Assembly: GCF_024436395.1 (NCBI RefSeq)
Contig: NZ_JAFMZO010000005.1
Location: 62,001-126,000 of the forward strand
Source: Paradesertivirga mongoliensis
GTDB taxonomy: Bacteria; Bacteroidota; Bacteroidia; Sphingobacteriales; Sphingobacteriaceae
Direction: 5' to 3'
DNA length: 64,000 bases
Both the position numbers and the translations under genes were made by a program. The notes beneath the pieces were generated by a model. It made no database searches and had not been told where the DNA came from. It was given only the letters and a program-made list of their open reading frames with translations. Shown one piece after another: positions 56,086 through 64,000 of the stretch. Each line of letters begins with the position of its first letter. The stretch's first letter is position 1.

Positions 56086-57081
56086 CTAAGACCGACGTTC
56101 TACTATTTTCTCTACCAAATCCGCCAGCCTGCTCGAATACCCAAATTCGTTGTCGTACCACCCCACCACTTTGGTAATTCCTCCGACAACCGAGGTGAGC
56201 AGGGAGTCGAATACACAAGAATGCGAGTTTCCGAGGATGTCTACCGAAACGATAGGATCCTCGGTATAATAAAGAATTTTCTTTAAGAAAGTTTCTGAAG
56301 CGGATTTAAAAGCTGAGTTGATTTCCTCTACTGTGGGTTGACGTTTCAACGTACAGGTAAAATCTGTGAGCGATCCGTTTAAAACAGGAACGCGGATACC
56401 AGCCCCGCCAAGTTTCCCCTCTAAAGCGGGAAAAATACTTGTGATGGCCTTTGCAGCACCCGTGGTGGTGGGTATAATGGAAGAAGAGGCGGCCCTGGCA
56501 CGCCGCAGGTCCTTATGAGGTCCGTCGTGCAGGTTCTGGTCGCCGGTCATGGAATGTACCGTTGTGATATATCCGTTCACAATCCCCCAATTATCCTCCA
56601 GTATCTTGATCATCGGTGCGATATTATTGGTGGTACAGGATGCATTTGATAGCAGACTTGCAGCAAAATCGATTTCAGTTTCGTTCACACCGAGCACAAC
56701 CGTGGGAACGTCGCGGTTCGTAGATGGCGCCGAAATAAGAACCTGCTTCGCACCTGCCTTGAGATGAAGTTCGGCCTTCTCGCGACTGGTAAATTTGCCG
56801 GTCGACTCTATTACCAAATCAATTTCCAACTCCTTCCATGGCAGTTTAGCCGGATCAGACTCGGAGAATACAGGAATAACCTTGTTGTTGACGATAAGAC
56901 TCTTGTCGCCAGGCCTGACCGAAAATCCGGCCAAACCGTGTACAGAATCGTATTTTACCAGATGCGCCAATGTATGAGCATCCGACAGATCGTTTATTGC
57001 AATTACATCTATGTTCCGGCTCTGGAGAATCCTGAGTAAGGTTCTTCCTATTCGTCCGAAGCCGTTAATGGCTATCCTCAT
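56086..57081 (-). CDS. Glyceraldehyde-3-phosphate dehydrogenase, copy 2
   Basis: 331 residues. Rossmann start [20 protein letters not shown]-selective Asp in AINDL, catalytic Cys in [13 protein letters not shown] and C-terminal GWYDNEFGYSSR. Compared with copy 1 it is clearly diverged (NNIAP for NCLAP, a DLRRARAASSSIIPTTTGAA loop), so it is not a recent duplicate and may serve a different direction or condition. It is upstream of pgk on the same strand. A TAACTTCG box lies 18 bases before the ATG. Confidence 0.95.
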   Translation of the reverse strand: MRIAINGFGRIGRTLLRILQSRNIDVIAINDLSDAHTLAHLVKYDSVHGLAGFSVRPGDKSLIVNNKVIPVFSESDPAKLPWKELEIDLVIESTGKFTSREKAELHLKAGAKQVLISAPSTNRDVPTVVLGVNETEIDFAASLLSNASCTTNNIAPMIKILEDNWGIVNGYITTVHSMTGDQNLHDGPHKDLRRARAASSSIIPTTTGAAKAITSIFPALEGKLGGAGIRVPVLNGSLTDFTCTLKRQPTVEEINSAFKSASETFLKKILYYTEDPIVSVDILGNSHSCVFDSLLTSVVGGITKVVGWYDNEFGYSSRLADLVEKIVERRS

Positions 57082-57098
57082 CGGGCATTTTTTATGGG

Positions 57099-57106
57099 CG
57101 AAGTTA
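57099..57106 (-). promoter_or_regulatory. -7-like box of gap2
   Basis: TAACTTCG on the minus strand, one mismatch from TAnnTTTG, 17 bases before the ATG. Confidence 0.4.
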
Positions 57107-57224
57107 ACTATTTAAAAAAGCTGGGGCCAGAAAAATGGTTATTGCAGTGTAAAGACTAAGAAAAATAAATTCGGGACGCTAAAAGGTATAAAATTTGCGG
57201 GTTGCTTGCGCAAAAGCAAATGTT

Positions 57225-57449
57225 ATGGAAAGCTTCAGAATAAACACCGTTGTGAACGATAAAGGCGAAGAGGTTCTGGTAATACCCGACGACTGTACAT
57301 ACGAAAGCATTTTTCACCTGGTAAAAGATGGCGCTGAATATTGCAAGCTTTTGTATACCGATAAATCCTGGAAGGTTCTTGGGGAAAACGAGCTGGAGCC
57401 TGTAGAACTTAAAGAGTTGACAAGAAAAATCGAAGATCACTATTTTTAA
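57225..57449 (+). CDS. Small hypothetical protein, 74 aa
   Basis: 74 residues from the ATG at 57225; the frame is open 10 codons further to a TTG. Compact, acidic, with one Cys, no membrane segment; ends DHYF. No family recognised. A TAAAATTTG, one base longer than the -7 consensus, lies upstream at 57189. The opposite strand also shows an open frame here, but that one lacks any start context and overlaps the regulatory region of gap2. Confidence 0.55.
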   Translation: MESFRINTVVNDKGEEVLVIPDDCTYESIFHLVKDGAEYCKLLYTDKSWKVLGENELEPVELKELTRKIEDHYF

Positions 57450-57581
57450 AATTTACCACTTCCTGACCGGAAGTGGTAAATACTTCCATTTATGTAAAAA
57501 ACACCTCTTAACGGAATAAATACGCAGATTGTGGACGATTCAAACAAAAAACTGCAAGCTAAGTTCCTGTGATAAATCACG

Positions 57582-58448
57582 ATGCGAGCAAAACCCATAA
57601 ACGAATGTCCGGTGCCCAGAGGAATCCTGGTTATCATTGGCGGCAAAGAAAACAAAGGCGAAGACCCCGAGAAGGAAATTCAAAAAGAGAACTCTCAACC
57701 CCTGGAGATCCTCAATTCGTTTGTCTCCTTAATCTCTGGAAAGAAACCATCGATAGCAATAATTACAACAGCCAGCGGCGAGCCTGCTGAGATATTTGAA
57801 GAATATAGAAAGGCATTTATAGAATTAGGGTATGACAATCTTGAACATATCCACCATCAGAGCCGTGAGGATGCTCTTAACGACGACACTGCCGAGCGCA
57901 TAAAAGCAGTGGATGCGGTGTTTCTAACCGGTGGCGACCAGCTTAAACTGACGACAATCTATGGCGGAACCGATTTGCTAATAACATTGAAAGAAAGATA
58001 TATTAACGGCGGCATCGTTATTGGCGGCACCAGTGCGGGCGCTATGGCGATGTCGACACCTATGATTTATGCTGGAAACCAGGACGTACAGCAGATCACC
58101 GGTGCTATCCAAGTCACTACAGGGCTTGAATTTCTTAAAGATGTTTGTATCGACACCCATTTTGTAGACCGTGGCCGCTTCGTTCGGATGGCGCAGGTGA
58201 TTGCCACAAACCCCACCTGTATCGGGATTGGAATTGAAGAGGATACGGCATTGATCGTCAAAAACGGCGTTGAAGCTGAGGTAGCCGGAAGTGGCATTGT
58301 TATCATGATTGAGGGGCATGAAATCACACAAAGCAATATCCTGAATTTCGGAAAGAAAGACGCCATTTCTATTCGAAATCTGAAAGTGCATTTAATGTCT
58401 AAGGGGGATGAGTTTGTGATTCCTCAGAGTAATCCTCCGCATATATAG
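57582..58448 (+). CDS. cphB: Cyanophycinase (peptidase S51 family)
   Basis: 288 residues with the S51 signatures: FLTGGDQ near 114-120, the nucleophile Ser151 in GGTSAGAMAMS and DTHFVDRGRF at 191-200. Cyanophycinase cuts the beta-Asp-Arg dipeptide from the storage polymer cyanophycin. No cyanophycin synthetase (cphA) is in the window, so it could act with a distant synthetase or on another isoaspartyl/dipeptide substrate. No signal peptide, so cytoplasmic. Followed directly by a dispersed repeat. Confidence 0.88.
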   Translation: MRAKPINECPVPRGILVIIGGKENKGEDPEKEIQKENSQPLEILNSFVSLISGKKPSIAIITTASGEPAEIFEEYRKAFIELGYDNLEHIHHQSREDALNDDTAERIKAVDAVFLTGGDQLKLTTIYGGTDLLITLKERYINGGIVIGGTSAGAMAMSTPMIYAGNQDVQQITGAIQVTTGLEFLKDVCIDTHFVDRGRFVRMAQVIATNPTCIGIGIEEDTALIVKNGVEAEVAGSGIVIMIEGHEITQSNILNFGKKDAISIRNLKVHLMSKGDEFVIPQSNPPHI

Positions 58449-58464
58449 GGGGCTTGGAGCTAAT

Positions 58465-58571
58465 AATGACGATTTTTAACCCCTCAGTCCGCCAAAACTG
58501 TCTCGTTTCGAAACAGGTTTACCGCTGCGGACAGCTCCCCTTGAAGGAAGGGGAGCAGGTAAAACGCCTAA
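58465..58571. repeat. Dispersed 107-bp double-hairpin repeat, copy A
   Basis: Same sequence family as copies at 63578 and 63851. Two nested structures: TCAGTCCGC with GCGGACAG, and GCTCCCCTT-GAAGG-AAGGGGAGC, then AGGTAAAACGC. The region between the arms differs between copies, the arms and right half are nearly identical. It lies between the cyanophycinase gene and the lipoprotein gene. Confidence 0.85.
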
Positions 58572-58718
58572 GTCATATACCTGTAAGTTATCAGAACTGA
58601 TATGGACTTCTAAACAACAATCAAATATTTACAAAACTCAAAACAAAATACCCGGAAGTGGGTATCGCCGGGGCCATACCTTTAATGTACTTTAGCAGAA
58701 TTAAAAACAATAAGACTC

Positions 58719-59960
58719 ATGAAAAAAATTTTACTTGTTGCGATGGCCTTCGCTATCACTTTTACTGCGTGTAAAAAGAAATCTTCAGGCGACCCAGATG
58801 AAGTAGTAGAGGTGCCGATTGTCAATCCTCCGACAGACCTGCCTTACTCTACTCTGGCACCGGAACAACACAAGCAAAATCTGGAAGCGGCTGGTATTGA
58901 TTTCGTAGAAAAGATCAACACCCTGCCAGACGAAAAATTTGTTGATGTATTAACTTTTCTGGCCGACTTGAGCCCAAGTGTATCTTCTACTTCTTCAGTT
59001 TCATCGGTATTGTCGATTGGCAAGGCTGCAAGCAAAAAGGATATCAAAGGCATTTTTAAAGCTACTACTTCGGCAGCAACGACCGAAAATAAAATCAGCG
59101 AAGTTTATGGAATATACACCTGGAACAAGGATACAGAAGAGTGGGATGAAGCTCCGTCCACTTCAAAACTGGAATTACGTTTTCCTTCCAGTTCGCTATC
59201 TGCGACCAACGACGCGACACTTACCTTCTCTTATGTAGCCTCTTCAGTTAAAGCTACTCTCGACGGCGAAACAGGCGAGCTTCCGGCTTCAGCCACTGCC
59301 TCTTTAAAGATTGCAGGTACCACTTCAGATTTGCTGAAGATGACTTCTGCATACGAGTACAAAGCAGACGGAACTCCTACAAAAGCGACTGTCGACATCA
59401 CGTTAGGTTCGTTTGCATTACATACCTCAGTTAACAACACTACTAAAAACCTTGATTCTCAGTTCAGTTTGAAAAAAGGCACTGAGGTATTGCTAAGCTT
59501 AACCACAGCTGCTGTGGGTAACATGACCGTAACAAACGGAAATACCGTGGAAAACTTTGGCGACTTTTTGAAAAATGCTAACGCTACTTTTGAAATCATG
59601 AACATCAAACTGGTAGGCGTGGTAGATGTGAAAGCAATTGATGACGCTATTAATGTAAATCTTTCAGATTCATTGGAAAATGTAAACGAAGCTCAGGCAT
59701 TAAATACTCATGCTAAATTCGTTGCAATGAATAAGAATGACAATACTGTGATCGCCAAAGTGGTGTTTGTTCCTATTTCTGACCCATACTGCTATTCTTA
59801 TTATAACGGAACTAATTGGGTTAACGAATGCTATAATGACTACACACTCGATCCACAGTTAGTATTCAAAGATGGCTCTAAACAAACTTTCGAATTCTTT
59901 ACAGAACAAGGCTTCACTCAGTTAATCGATGAGATGGACGCTTTCGGTGAAAAATTCTAA
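58719..59960 (+). CDS. Hypothetical lipoprotein, Ser/Thr/Ala-rich
   Basis: 413 residues. A signal peptide ends in a lipobox (FTAC) with the lipid-bearing Cys18, followed by KKKSSGDPDEV. The mature protein is rich in Ser, Thr, Ala and small residues with beta-strand-like alternation and contains two Cys late in the chain (PYCYS, NECYND). No family recognised. It would be outer-membrane-anchored; surface exposure is unclear because the residues after Cys are KKK rather than the usual K-D/E. It lies between the 107-bp repeats together with the receptor genes. Confidence 0.75.
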   Translation: MKKILLVAMAFAITFTACKKKSSGDPDEVVEVPIVNPPTDLPYSTLAPEQHKQNLEAAGIDFVEKINTLPDEKFVDVLTFLADLSPSVSSTSSVSSVLSIGKAASKKDIKGIFKATTSAATTENKISEVYGIYTWNKDTEEWDEAPSTSKLELRFPSSSLSATNDATLTFSYVASSVKATLDGETGELPASATASLKIAGTTSDLLKMTSAYEYKADGTPTKATVDITLGSFALHTSVNNTTKNLDSQFSLKKGTEVLLSLTTAAVGNMTVTNGNTVENFGDFLKNANATFEIMNIKLVGVVDVKAIDDAINVNLSDSLENVNEAQALNTHAKFVAMNKNDNTVIAKVVFVPISDPYCYSYYNGTNWVNECYNDYTLDPQLVFKDGSKQTFEFFTEQGFTQLIDEMDAFGEKF

Positions 59961-59986
59961 TAATTAACCTAACGCTCTATTACATG

Positions 59987-60016
59987 AAAAGGCTGCCAAT
60001 GGCGGCCTTTTTTTTT
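59987..60016 (+). terminator. Intrinsic terminator of the lipoprotein gene
   Basis: AAAGGCTGCC pairs with GGCGGCCTTT (one G-U) around a three-base loop, followed by nine T. Confidence 0.85.
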
Positions 60017-60075
60017 ACAGAATACTCTTCTTCTCTAATTGCGTGGCATTCCCTGCCGAACATCCAAAATTCGTA

Positions 60076-60927
60076 CTAAGGCGATGCTTTAACCTGGTAT
60101 TGAGACGAACCATAACCGCACCATATACCAATACCTTGCCCCTTTATATTTGATGTAATCTTACCTGTAGAGCCTATAAGCGGATTTGAAGAGTTGATAA
60201 CTTCGTCCTGAAAAGAGCTCCAGAACTCATAACCCTCTTTAGGAATACTGGAGAATTTTAGCATTACGGTTTCACCGATTTCAAAATAAGGATCATTTTT
60301 CACCGTCAGATTATTTACAGGCGCACGGTTTGCTTGTATGATTAACTGTTTGCCGTTAAAATATTTATCGTCCTGATTGGATAGAAGAGTTGGTGTATAG
60401 CGCTTTACTGATCCGGTTTTCGTGTAAAGCTTGTAATAATTCTTTTCGTCAGGATTATCTGTAAATTTTAAGAAAAGCTGAGCTTTATCATTGTTCTCAC
60501 CTTTTCGCACGAACCAAATAGAATCAAGCGCTATCCGGGGAGGGATACTTGTACTGGCGGTAAGAATTTTTCCCTCATATTCAATTTTAAGCGTATACGT
60601 CTTTCCGGCTTCTCCTCTCAACTCGGAGCCCCTGTAGATGTAAGGCGGAAAATAATTGGTATCCCGTCTCGACGACAAGATCTCTGTACGAGTGCCGTCG
60701 CTGACGCTCACTTTGGCGTGCCTGATCACAAAATCAGTTAGCTGGGCCGAATCAAGCGTAGCAAAAAAAGGAATATTGCGTGATAAGATCACATAAGGAT
60801 AATCACCCTGCTCAATCCATCCCTCCACAACGATCTTCGACCTATAATCGTCTGCCCCGGAAGGATCATTCTTTTCACAACCCGACAGCACGAAAAAACC
60901 TATAAATAAAAATAAAATCCTTCTCAT
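60076..60927 (-). CDS. DUF4249 lipoprotein, receptor partner
   Basis: 283 residues. Lipobox VLSGC with Cys17. The mature part begins with KIVVEGWIEQGDYPYVILSRN, the DUF4249 hallmark, an Ig-like domain family encoded next to TonB-dependent receptors in Bacteroidota. Its ATG overlaps the receptor stop (ATGA), so the two are translationally coupled and probably form a surface complex, with the lipoprotein capping or feeding the receptor. The substrate is unknown. No SusD homologue is present. Confidence 0.88.
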   Translation of the reverse strand: MRRILFLFIGFFVLSGCEKNDPSGADDYRSKIVVEGWIEQGDYPYVILSRNIPFFATLDSAQLTDFVIRHAKVSVSDGTRTEILSSRRDTNYFPPYIYRGSELRGEAGKTYTLKIEYEGKILTASTSIPPRIALDSIWFVRKGENNDKAQLFLKFTDNPDEKNYYKLYTKTGSVKRYTPTLLSNQDDKYFNGKQLIIQANRAPVNNLTVKNDPYFEIGETVMLKFSSIPKEGYEFWSSFQDEVINSSNPLIGSTGKITSNIKGQGIGIWCGYGSSQYQVKASP

Positions 60928-63323
60928 TTGTTTCCTTTAAAGAATATACGATAATTTATAGAAGGCAAAACCGGCAGTATGGTAACTGACTTAGAGGAGA
61001 CAGAAACCCGCTTTTCTTTCAAATCTCCTTCAGCCTGAAAGTAGACATAAATCGGATTCTGCTTGTTGTACACATTATAAACCGAAAGGCTGAGCTCGGA
61101 ACGGAAATATTTTCTCGGTTTTGACTTATAGGTAGCCGAAAAATCCATCCGGTGGTAGGCGGGCATCCGGCTTCCGTTAAAAGGCCCATATTCGTTCACC
61201 ACATTTCCCGATATCAGGTAGCGACTAACCGGACTTGTATAGGCACTTCCAGTAGCATACGTAAACGACCCTGAGAAGCTCCATCGTTGGTTAAGATCGT
61301 AGGCCGATATCAGAGAAAGATCATGGCGCCTGTCGTATTTTGCCGGAAAGCTTTCGCCCTTATTTATTTCATCAAAGCTCCGGCTGCTTTTTGCCAGCGT
61401 ATATCCTATCCAGCCGGTAAGCTTTCCGGTTCGCTTTTTCGCAAAAAACTCGGCTCCATAGGCAGTCCCCGAACCGAACAAAAGATTGTTTTCTATTTTC
61501 AAATTGTCGATTAAATTCATGATCCCACCCGAAAACTCAACCAGGCCATTCATTTTTTTAAAATAGACATCGACATAGGTTTCGTATTCAGAGCCGAAGT
61601 TTCTGAAGTAACCAAGAGAAATCTGCTGGCCCTTCTCCGCAGGCAAGGAGCTTAAAGAAGGCATCCAGAAATCGGCGGGAAAGTTTACTGCGGTAACAGA
61701 TATCAAGTGCAGGGGCTGCACATTTCGTGATACCGACAACTTCAGAGAAGAATTATCCGTCAGCAAATGCCGCACCGCGAGAGATGGCTCCAGAAACGTG
61801 AAGGCAGAGACCACCGAGTTTTTTGAATAGCTGGTTTCTGTTTTGTCCTCATGTTCCATCGTATAAGGCCCTTTTTGTCTGTAATGCGTTAAGCGCACAC
61901 CCGCATAAATGCCCGTCACATCCGAAAGTTCAAATTCATCACTTGCAAATACCGAAGTCTCATCCGTAAAATAGGTATTCGGAGTACCAAATTCATAATC
62001 CAGTCCGAACGAGGTGATTGATGGAGTATTGGGTTTCAACTTATGATCGATATACTGTATTCCTGCTTTCAGATGATGCTTTTCCAGGTAAACCGATACA
62101 TTGCTTTTTAAATTGTAATCCTTAATATCCGAGGAAATTCCTGCCAGAAAATTATCCTGTTGAAGTCCGAAATTGAAATGATAACCAGAATAACTTGCTG
62201 TAGTATTGAGGATCACATTGTCTCTCAGTATCGACCTCCATGTTAAAGAGGAGGCCGTATTTCTCCAATCCATACCATTGCTCACATTAATCCTGGCATT
62301 AAAGGCAAAATCATCCCCGCCGGTGTAAGCCGAAAAGTACAGAAAGTTTTTGGGCGTAATCCGCAGGTTCGAATTCAGGTTGAGGTCAAAGAAATCATAT
62401 CTGATATTATTGAAAGTCCGGGCGTCTAATCCAAGGCTGCTCAGCTGCGGCCAAACGGTGTAGTTCATAAAGGTTTTCCGGGCTGATGTTGAAACCGACC
62501 AGTTAGATGTGATCGGCGTTTGCACATTAGCGGATGCTGCAAGTAAGCTGATATCGCCTTCGGCTGATACCGAATCGACTATTCTTTTACTGCTATTAAT
62601 TTCAATAATGGAAGAGAGCCTGCCGCCAAATTCGGCGGGGATGGCAGATTTATGTAATTTAATTTCCTGCACAGCGGTGTTGTTAAACACTGAAAAGAAG
62701 CCCAGAAGGTGCGATGGGTTATAAATAGTGGCATCGTTAAACATAGTGAGATTTTGTCCGGACGTACCTCCTCTCACATAAAAGCCCGAATTTCCGTCGC
62801 CCCCCTTTGCCGAGCCGGGCATTGCCTGGATTGCTTTCAGGGGATCCCGCTGCCCTAAAAAAGCAGGTATCTTTTCGATGTCTGTGCGGGTGAGGGTCTG
62901 TCCGTCGGGTGCGATCGTCTTTACACTTTTACCCTTCGCAGATATAGTCACTTCTGCCATCAGGGAAGACTTTTTGAAAAGCGCAAAGCGTACCTGCTGG
63001 TTCGCATTTACGCTGAGCTCCTGATATAAGGTATCGTAGGCAAGGTGGCTGAATTGCAGTGTATGCTTTCCGGCGGACAACTTAACACTAAAATATCCCT
63101 GGTCGTTGCTTAATAATTTTGTACTTCCATTTATGCTGAGACTTGCATTTGATACCGGGGCCTGACTTCTTCCATCATAAAGATACCCTTCGAGTAGATA
63201 TTGATCCTGTGAAAAGACGGCATGAGCGCTGCAAACCAGTAAAAAAATAAAGATGGATTTAAATACCGGGAAACGAAATATTGAAATGTAGCTGTACAAA
63301 GCTATGCGATTGTAGAAATGCAA
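60924..63323 (-). CDS. TonB-dependent outer-membrane receptor with carboxypeptidase-regulatory-like domain
   Basis: 799 residues when started from the TTG at 63323; no in-frame ATG precedes the signal peptide (FKSIFIFLLVCSAHAVFSQ). In order: signal, CarboxypepD_reg-like domain (about 42-125), TonB plug (about 150-250, with NSGFYVRGGTSGQN) and a 22-strand-type beta barrel to the C-terminus. It is an active importer driven by TonB/ExbBD. The sequence directly before the signal contains TAGCTTTG, a perfect -7 box at 63297-63304, which would put the mRNA start inside the currently predicted N-terminus, so the true start may be further downstream. First gene of the receptor-DUF4249 operon. Confidence 0.9.
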   Translation of the reverse strand: MHFYNRIALYSYISIFRFPVFKSIFIFLLVCSAHAVFSQDQYLLEGYLYDGRSQAPVSNASLSINGSTKLLSNDQGYFSVKLSAGKHTLQFSHLAYDTLYQELSVNANQQVRFALFKKSSLMAEVTISAKGKSVKTIAPDGQTLTRTDIEKIPAFLGQRDPLKAIQAMPGSAKGGDGNSGFYVRGGTSGQNLTMFNDATIYNPSHLLGFFSVFNNTAVQEIKLHKSAIPAEFGGRLSSIIEINSSKRIVDSVSAEGDISLLAASANVQTPITSNWSVSTSARKTFMNYTVWPQLSSLGLDARTFNNIRYDFFDLNLNSNLRITPKNFLYFSAYTGGDDFAFNARINVSNGMDWRNTASSLTWRSILRDNVILNTTASYSGYHFNFGLQQDNFLAGISSDIKDYNLKSNVSVYLEKHHLKAGIQYIDHKLKPNTPSITSFGLDYEFGTPNTYFTDETSVFASDEFELSDVTGIYAGVRLTHYRQKGPYTMEHEDKTETSYSKNSVVSAFTFLEPSLAVRHLLTDNSSLKLSVSRNVQPLHLISVTAVNFPADFWMPSLSSLPAEKGQQISLGYFRNFGSEYETYVDVYFKKMNGLVEFSGGIMNLIDNLKIENNLLFGSGTAYGAEFFAKKRTGKLTGWIGYTLAKSSRSFDEINKGESFPAKYDRRHDLSLISAYDLNQRWSFSGSFTYATGSAYTSPVSRYLISGNVVNEYGPFNGSRMPAYHRMDFSATYKSKPRKYFRSELSLSVYNVYNKQNPIYVYFQAEGDLKEKRVSVSSKSVTILPVLPSINYRIFFKGNK

Positions 63324-63494
63324 AATAATCCCCCCAGGTGTAAGCAGTAAATATAATCAATCGAGGCAATTATATCGAGTTAATGATTATTGGCCAAAAC
63401 AGATTATATTCTTCGAGGGCTCAAGTTACTGGTTGAGGTGTCGATAAGCAATACCAGAAAGTGGGTATATGGGTGGGTGATGGAAGATGATATC

Positions 63495-63767
63495 CTCCCC
63501 TTCTTTTTATAAGGACGGGATTAAGGGGAGGTTTGGAGGCAATTTTTGGTCGAAGAATTCTGGGTGATGGTACATACAATGACAATGGTTTTAACCCCTC
63601 AGTCCGCACGAAGATTGTCATGAAATATGCTTGCCGCAGCGGACAGCTCCCCTTGAAGGAAGGGGGAGCAGGTAAAACGCCTAAACCGCGACATACCATA
63701 ACTATTGCAGCTAATGTTATCCGCACCTCATTCAAGAGCCTTTTATCGCACCAGCTAAGGCGCTAAC
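63495..63767. repeat. Tandem repeat array, unit 1
   Basis: A unit of about 273 bases: a C-rich/G-rich hairpin start (TCCTCCCC...GGGGAGG), the segment AGGCAATTTTTGGTCGAAGAATTCTGGG-like (positions 63537-63565), the 107-bp core at 63578-63684, and a tail ending GCTAAGGCGC. Open frames on either strand here repeat the same peptide and are artefacts of the array. Confidence 0.85.
63578..63684. repeat. Dispersed 107-bp double-hairpin repeat, copy B
   Basis: Core of tandem unit 1, closely matching copies A and C including AACCCCTCAGTCCGC, GCGGACAGCTCCCCTTGAAG and GCAGGTAAAACGC. One extra G in the G-run of the hairpin. Confidence 0.85.
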
Positions 63768-64000
63768 CTCCCCTCCTTCCTTTAAGGAGGGGATTAAGGG
63801 GAGGTTTAGAGGCAATTTTTGGTCGAAGAATTTTGGGTAACGGTACATACAATGACAATGGTTTCAACCCCTCAATCCGCAAGACGATTTGTCCTGAAAT
63901 AGATTTACTGCCGCGGACAGCTCCCCTTGAAGGAAGGGGAGCAGGTAAAACGCTTAAACCACGATACACTTATTTATCGCACCTGCTAAAGCGCCATCCT
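63768..64000. repeat. Tandem repeat array, unit 2, running off the window
   Basis: A second unit beginning CTCCCCTCCTT with a hairpin CCCCTCCTT/AAGGAGGGG (63770-63792), then the same AATTTTTGGTCGAAGAA segment and core. It is about 45 bases shorter in the tail than unit 1. The last bases (GCGCCATCCT) look like the start of a third unit, so the array continues beyond the window. Confidence 0.8.
63851..63957. repeat. Dispersed 107-bp double-hairpin repeat, copy C
   Basis: Core of tandem unit 2, near-identical to copies A and B; AATCCGC replaces AGTCCGC in the left arm. Confidence 0.85.

Noticed and set aside
57156..57440. Minus-strand 94-codon frame opposite the 74-residue gene
   Set aside because: Phenylalanine- and cysteine-rich shadow frame without promoter or start context, overlapping the gap2 upstream region.
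63421..63969. Three open frames of 68-104 codons, two on the minus strand sharing a common peptide
   Set aside because: They fall entirely in the tandem repeat array and encode the same peptide because the DNA is repeated; no start context.
63495..64000. Repeat array as a possible CRISPR
   Set aside because: Units are 230-273 bases with hairpins, not 25-40-base repeats with unique spacers, and no cas gene is nearby.

Overview
The window reads as a chromosomal segment of a Bacteroidota bacterium, most likely Sphingobacteriaceae (Pedobacter/Mucilaginibacter type). The evidence is the gene families (TonB-dependent receptor with a DUF4249 lipoprotein, two-component propeller kinase, eukaryote-type NADP isocitrate dehydrogenase, histone H1-like protein), the almost complete lack of Shine-Dalgarno sequences, and Bacteroidota -7 promoter boxes of the form TAnnTTTG (often TAnnTTCG) in front of many genes. 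No prophage, insertion sequence, CRISPR array or rRNA operon is visible. Most of the window is core genome.

Layout. 1-6.4 kb: 3' end of nth, recA, a large hybrid sensor kinase, and a tRNA-Phe/tRNA-Val pair. 6.4-16.6 kb: a two-gene Fe-S (heterodisulfide-reductase-like) operon, small conserved unknowns, mtgA, the ribosomal operon rpsF-rpsR-rplI, dnaX, icd, and a candidate small RNA. 16.7-26.7 kb: carbon metabolism, with two BadF/BadG-type sugar-kinase homologues around a divergent Nudix-type regulator and pfkA, then gap, an SGNH hydrolase, and a GH31-glgB glycogen/glucan operon. 27-38.3 kb: penicillin-acylase-family hydrolase, a LuxE-like adenylating enzyme, tyrS, a Nudix hydrolase, an ACP phosphodiesterase-like protein, ligA, dapA, a histone H1-like protein and an alpha-oxoamine synthase. 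38.5-54.4 kb: a complete minus-strand dcw division/cell-wall cluster (mraZ-rsmH-ftsL-ftsI-murE-mraY-murD-ftsW-murG-murC-ftsQ-ftsA-ftsZ), with three 10-bp-spaced GTGG boxes in front of mraZ that look like the MraZ operator. MurE carries the DNPR motif, predicting meso-diaminopimelate peptidoglycan, consistent with dapA nearby. 54.5-64 kb: pgk, a second gap, a cyanophycinase, and an accessory-looking segment (lipoprotein, DUF4249 lipoprotein, TonB-dependent receptor) bracketed by copies of a roughly 107-bp structured repeat.

The most unusual material is outside or beside the coding sequence. (1) A 107-bp double-hairpin repeat occurs three times, two copies in a tandem array at the right edge, bracketing the receptor cassette. 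(2) A cluster of four alternating-orientation REP-like palindromes lies between the two glycolytic genes pgk and gap2. (3) The ASKHA kinase-like protein translationally coupled to pfkA has lost the phosphate-1 motif that its neighbour paralogue keeps, suggesting a sensor or pseudo-kinase. (4) Several genes have the -7 box only four bases before the start codon, which predicts leaderless mRNAs. (5) An inverted pair of DnaA-box-like 9-mers lies in the ftsA-ftsZ gap. (6) Near-identical AU-rich repeats sit directly upstream of dcw start codons. Everything here was read by eye; no database search, folding or alignment program was run.
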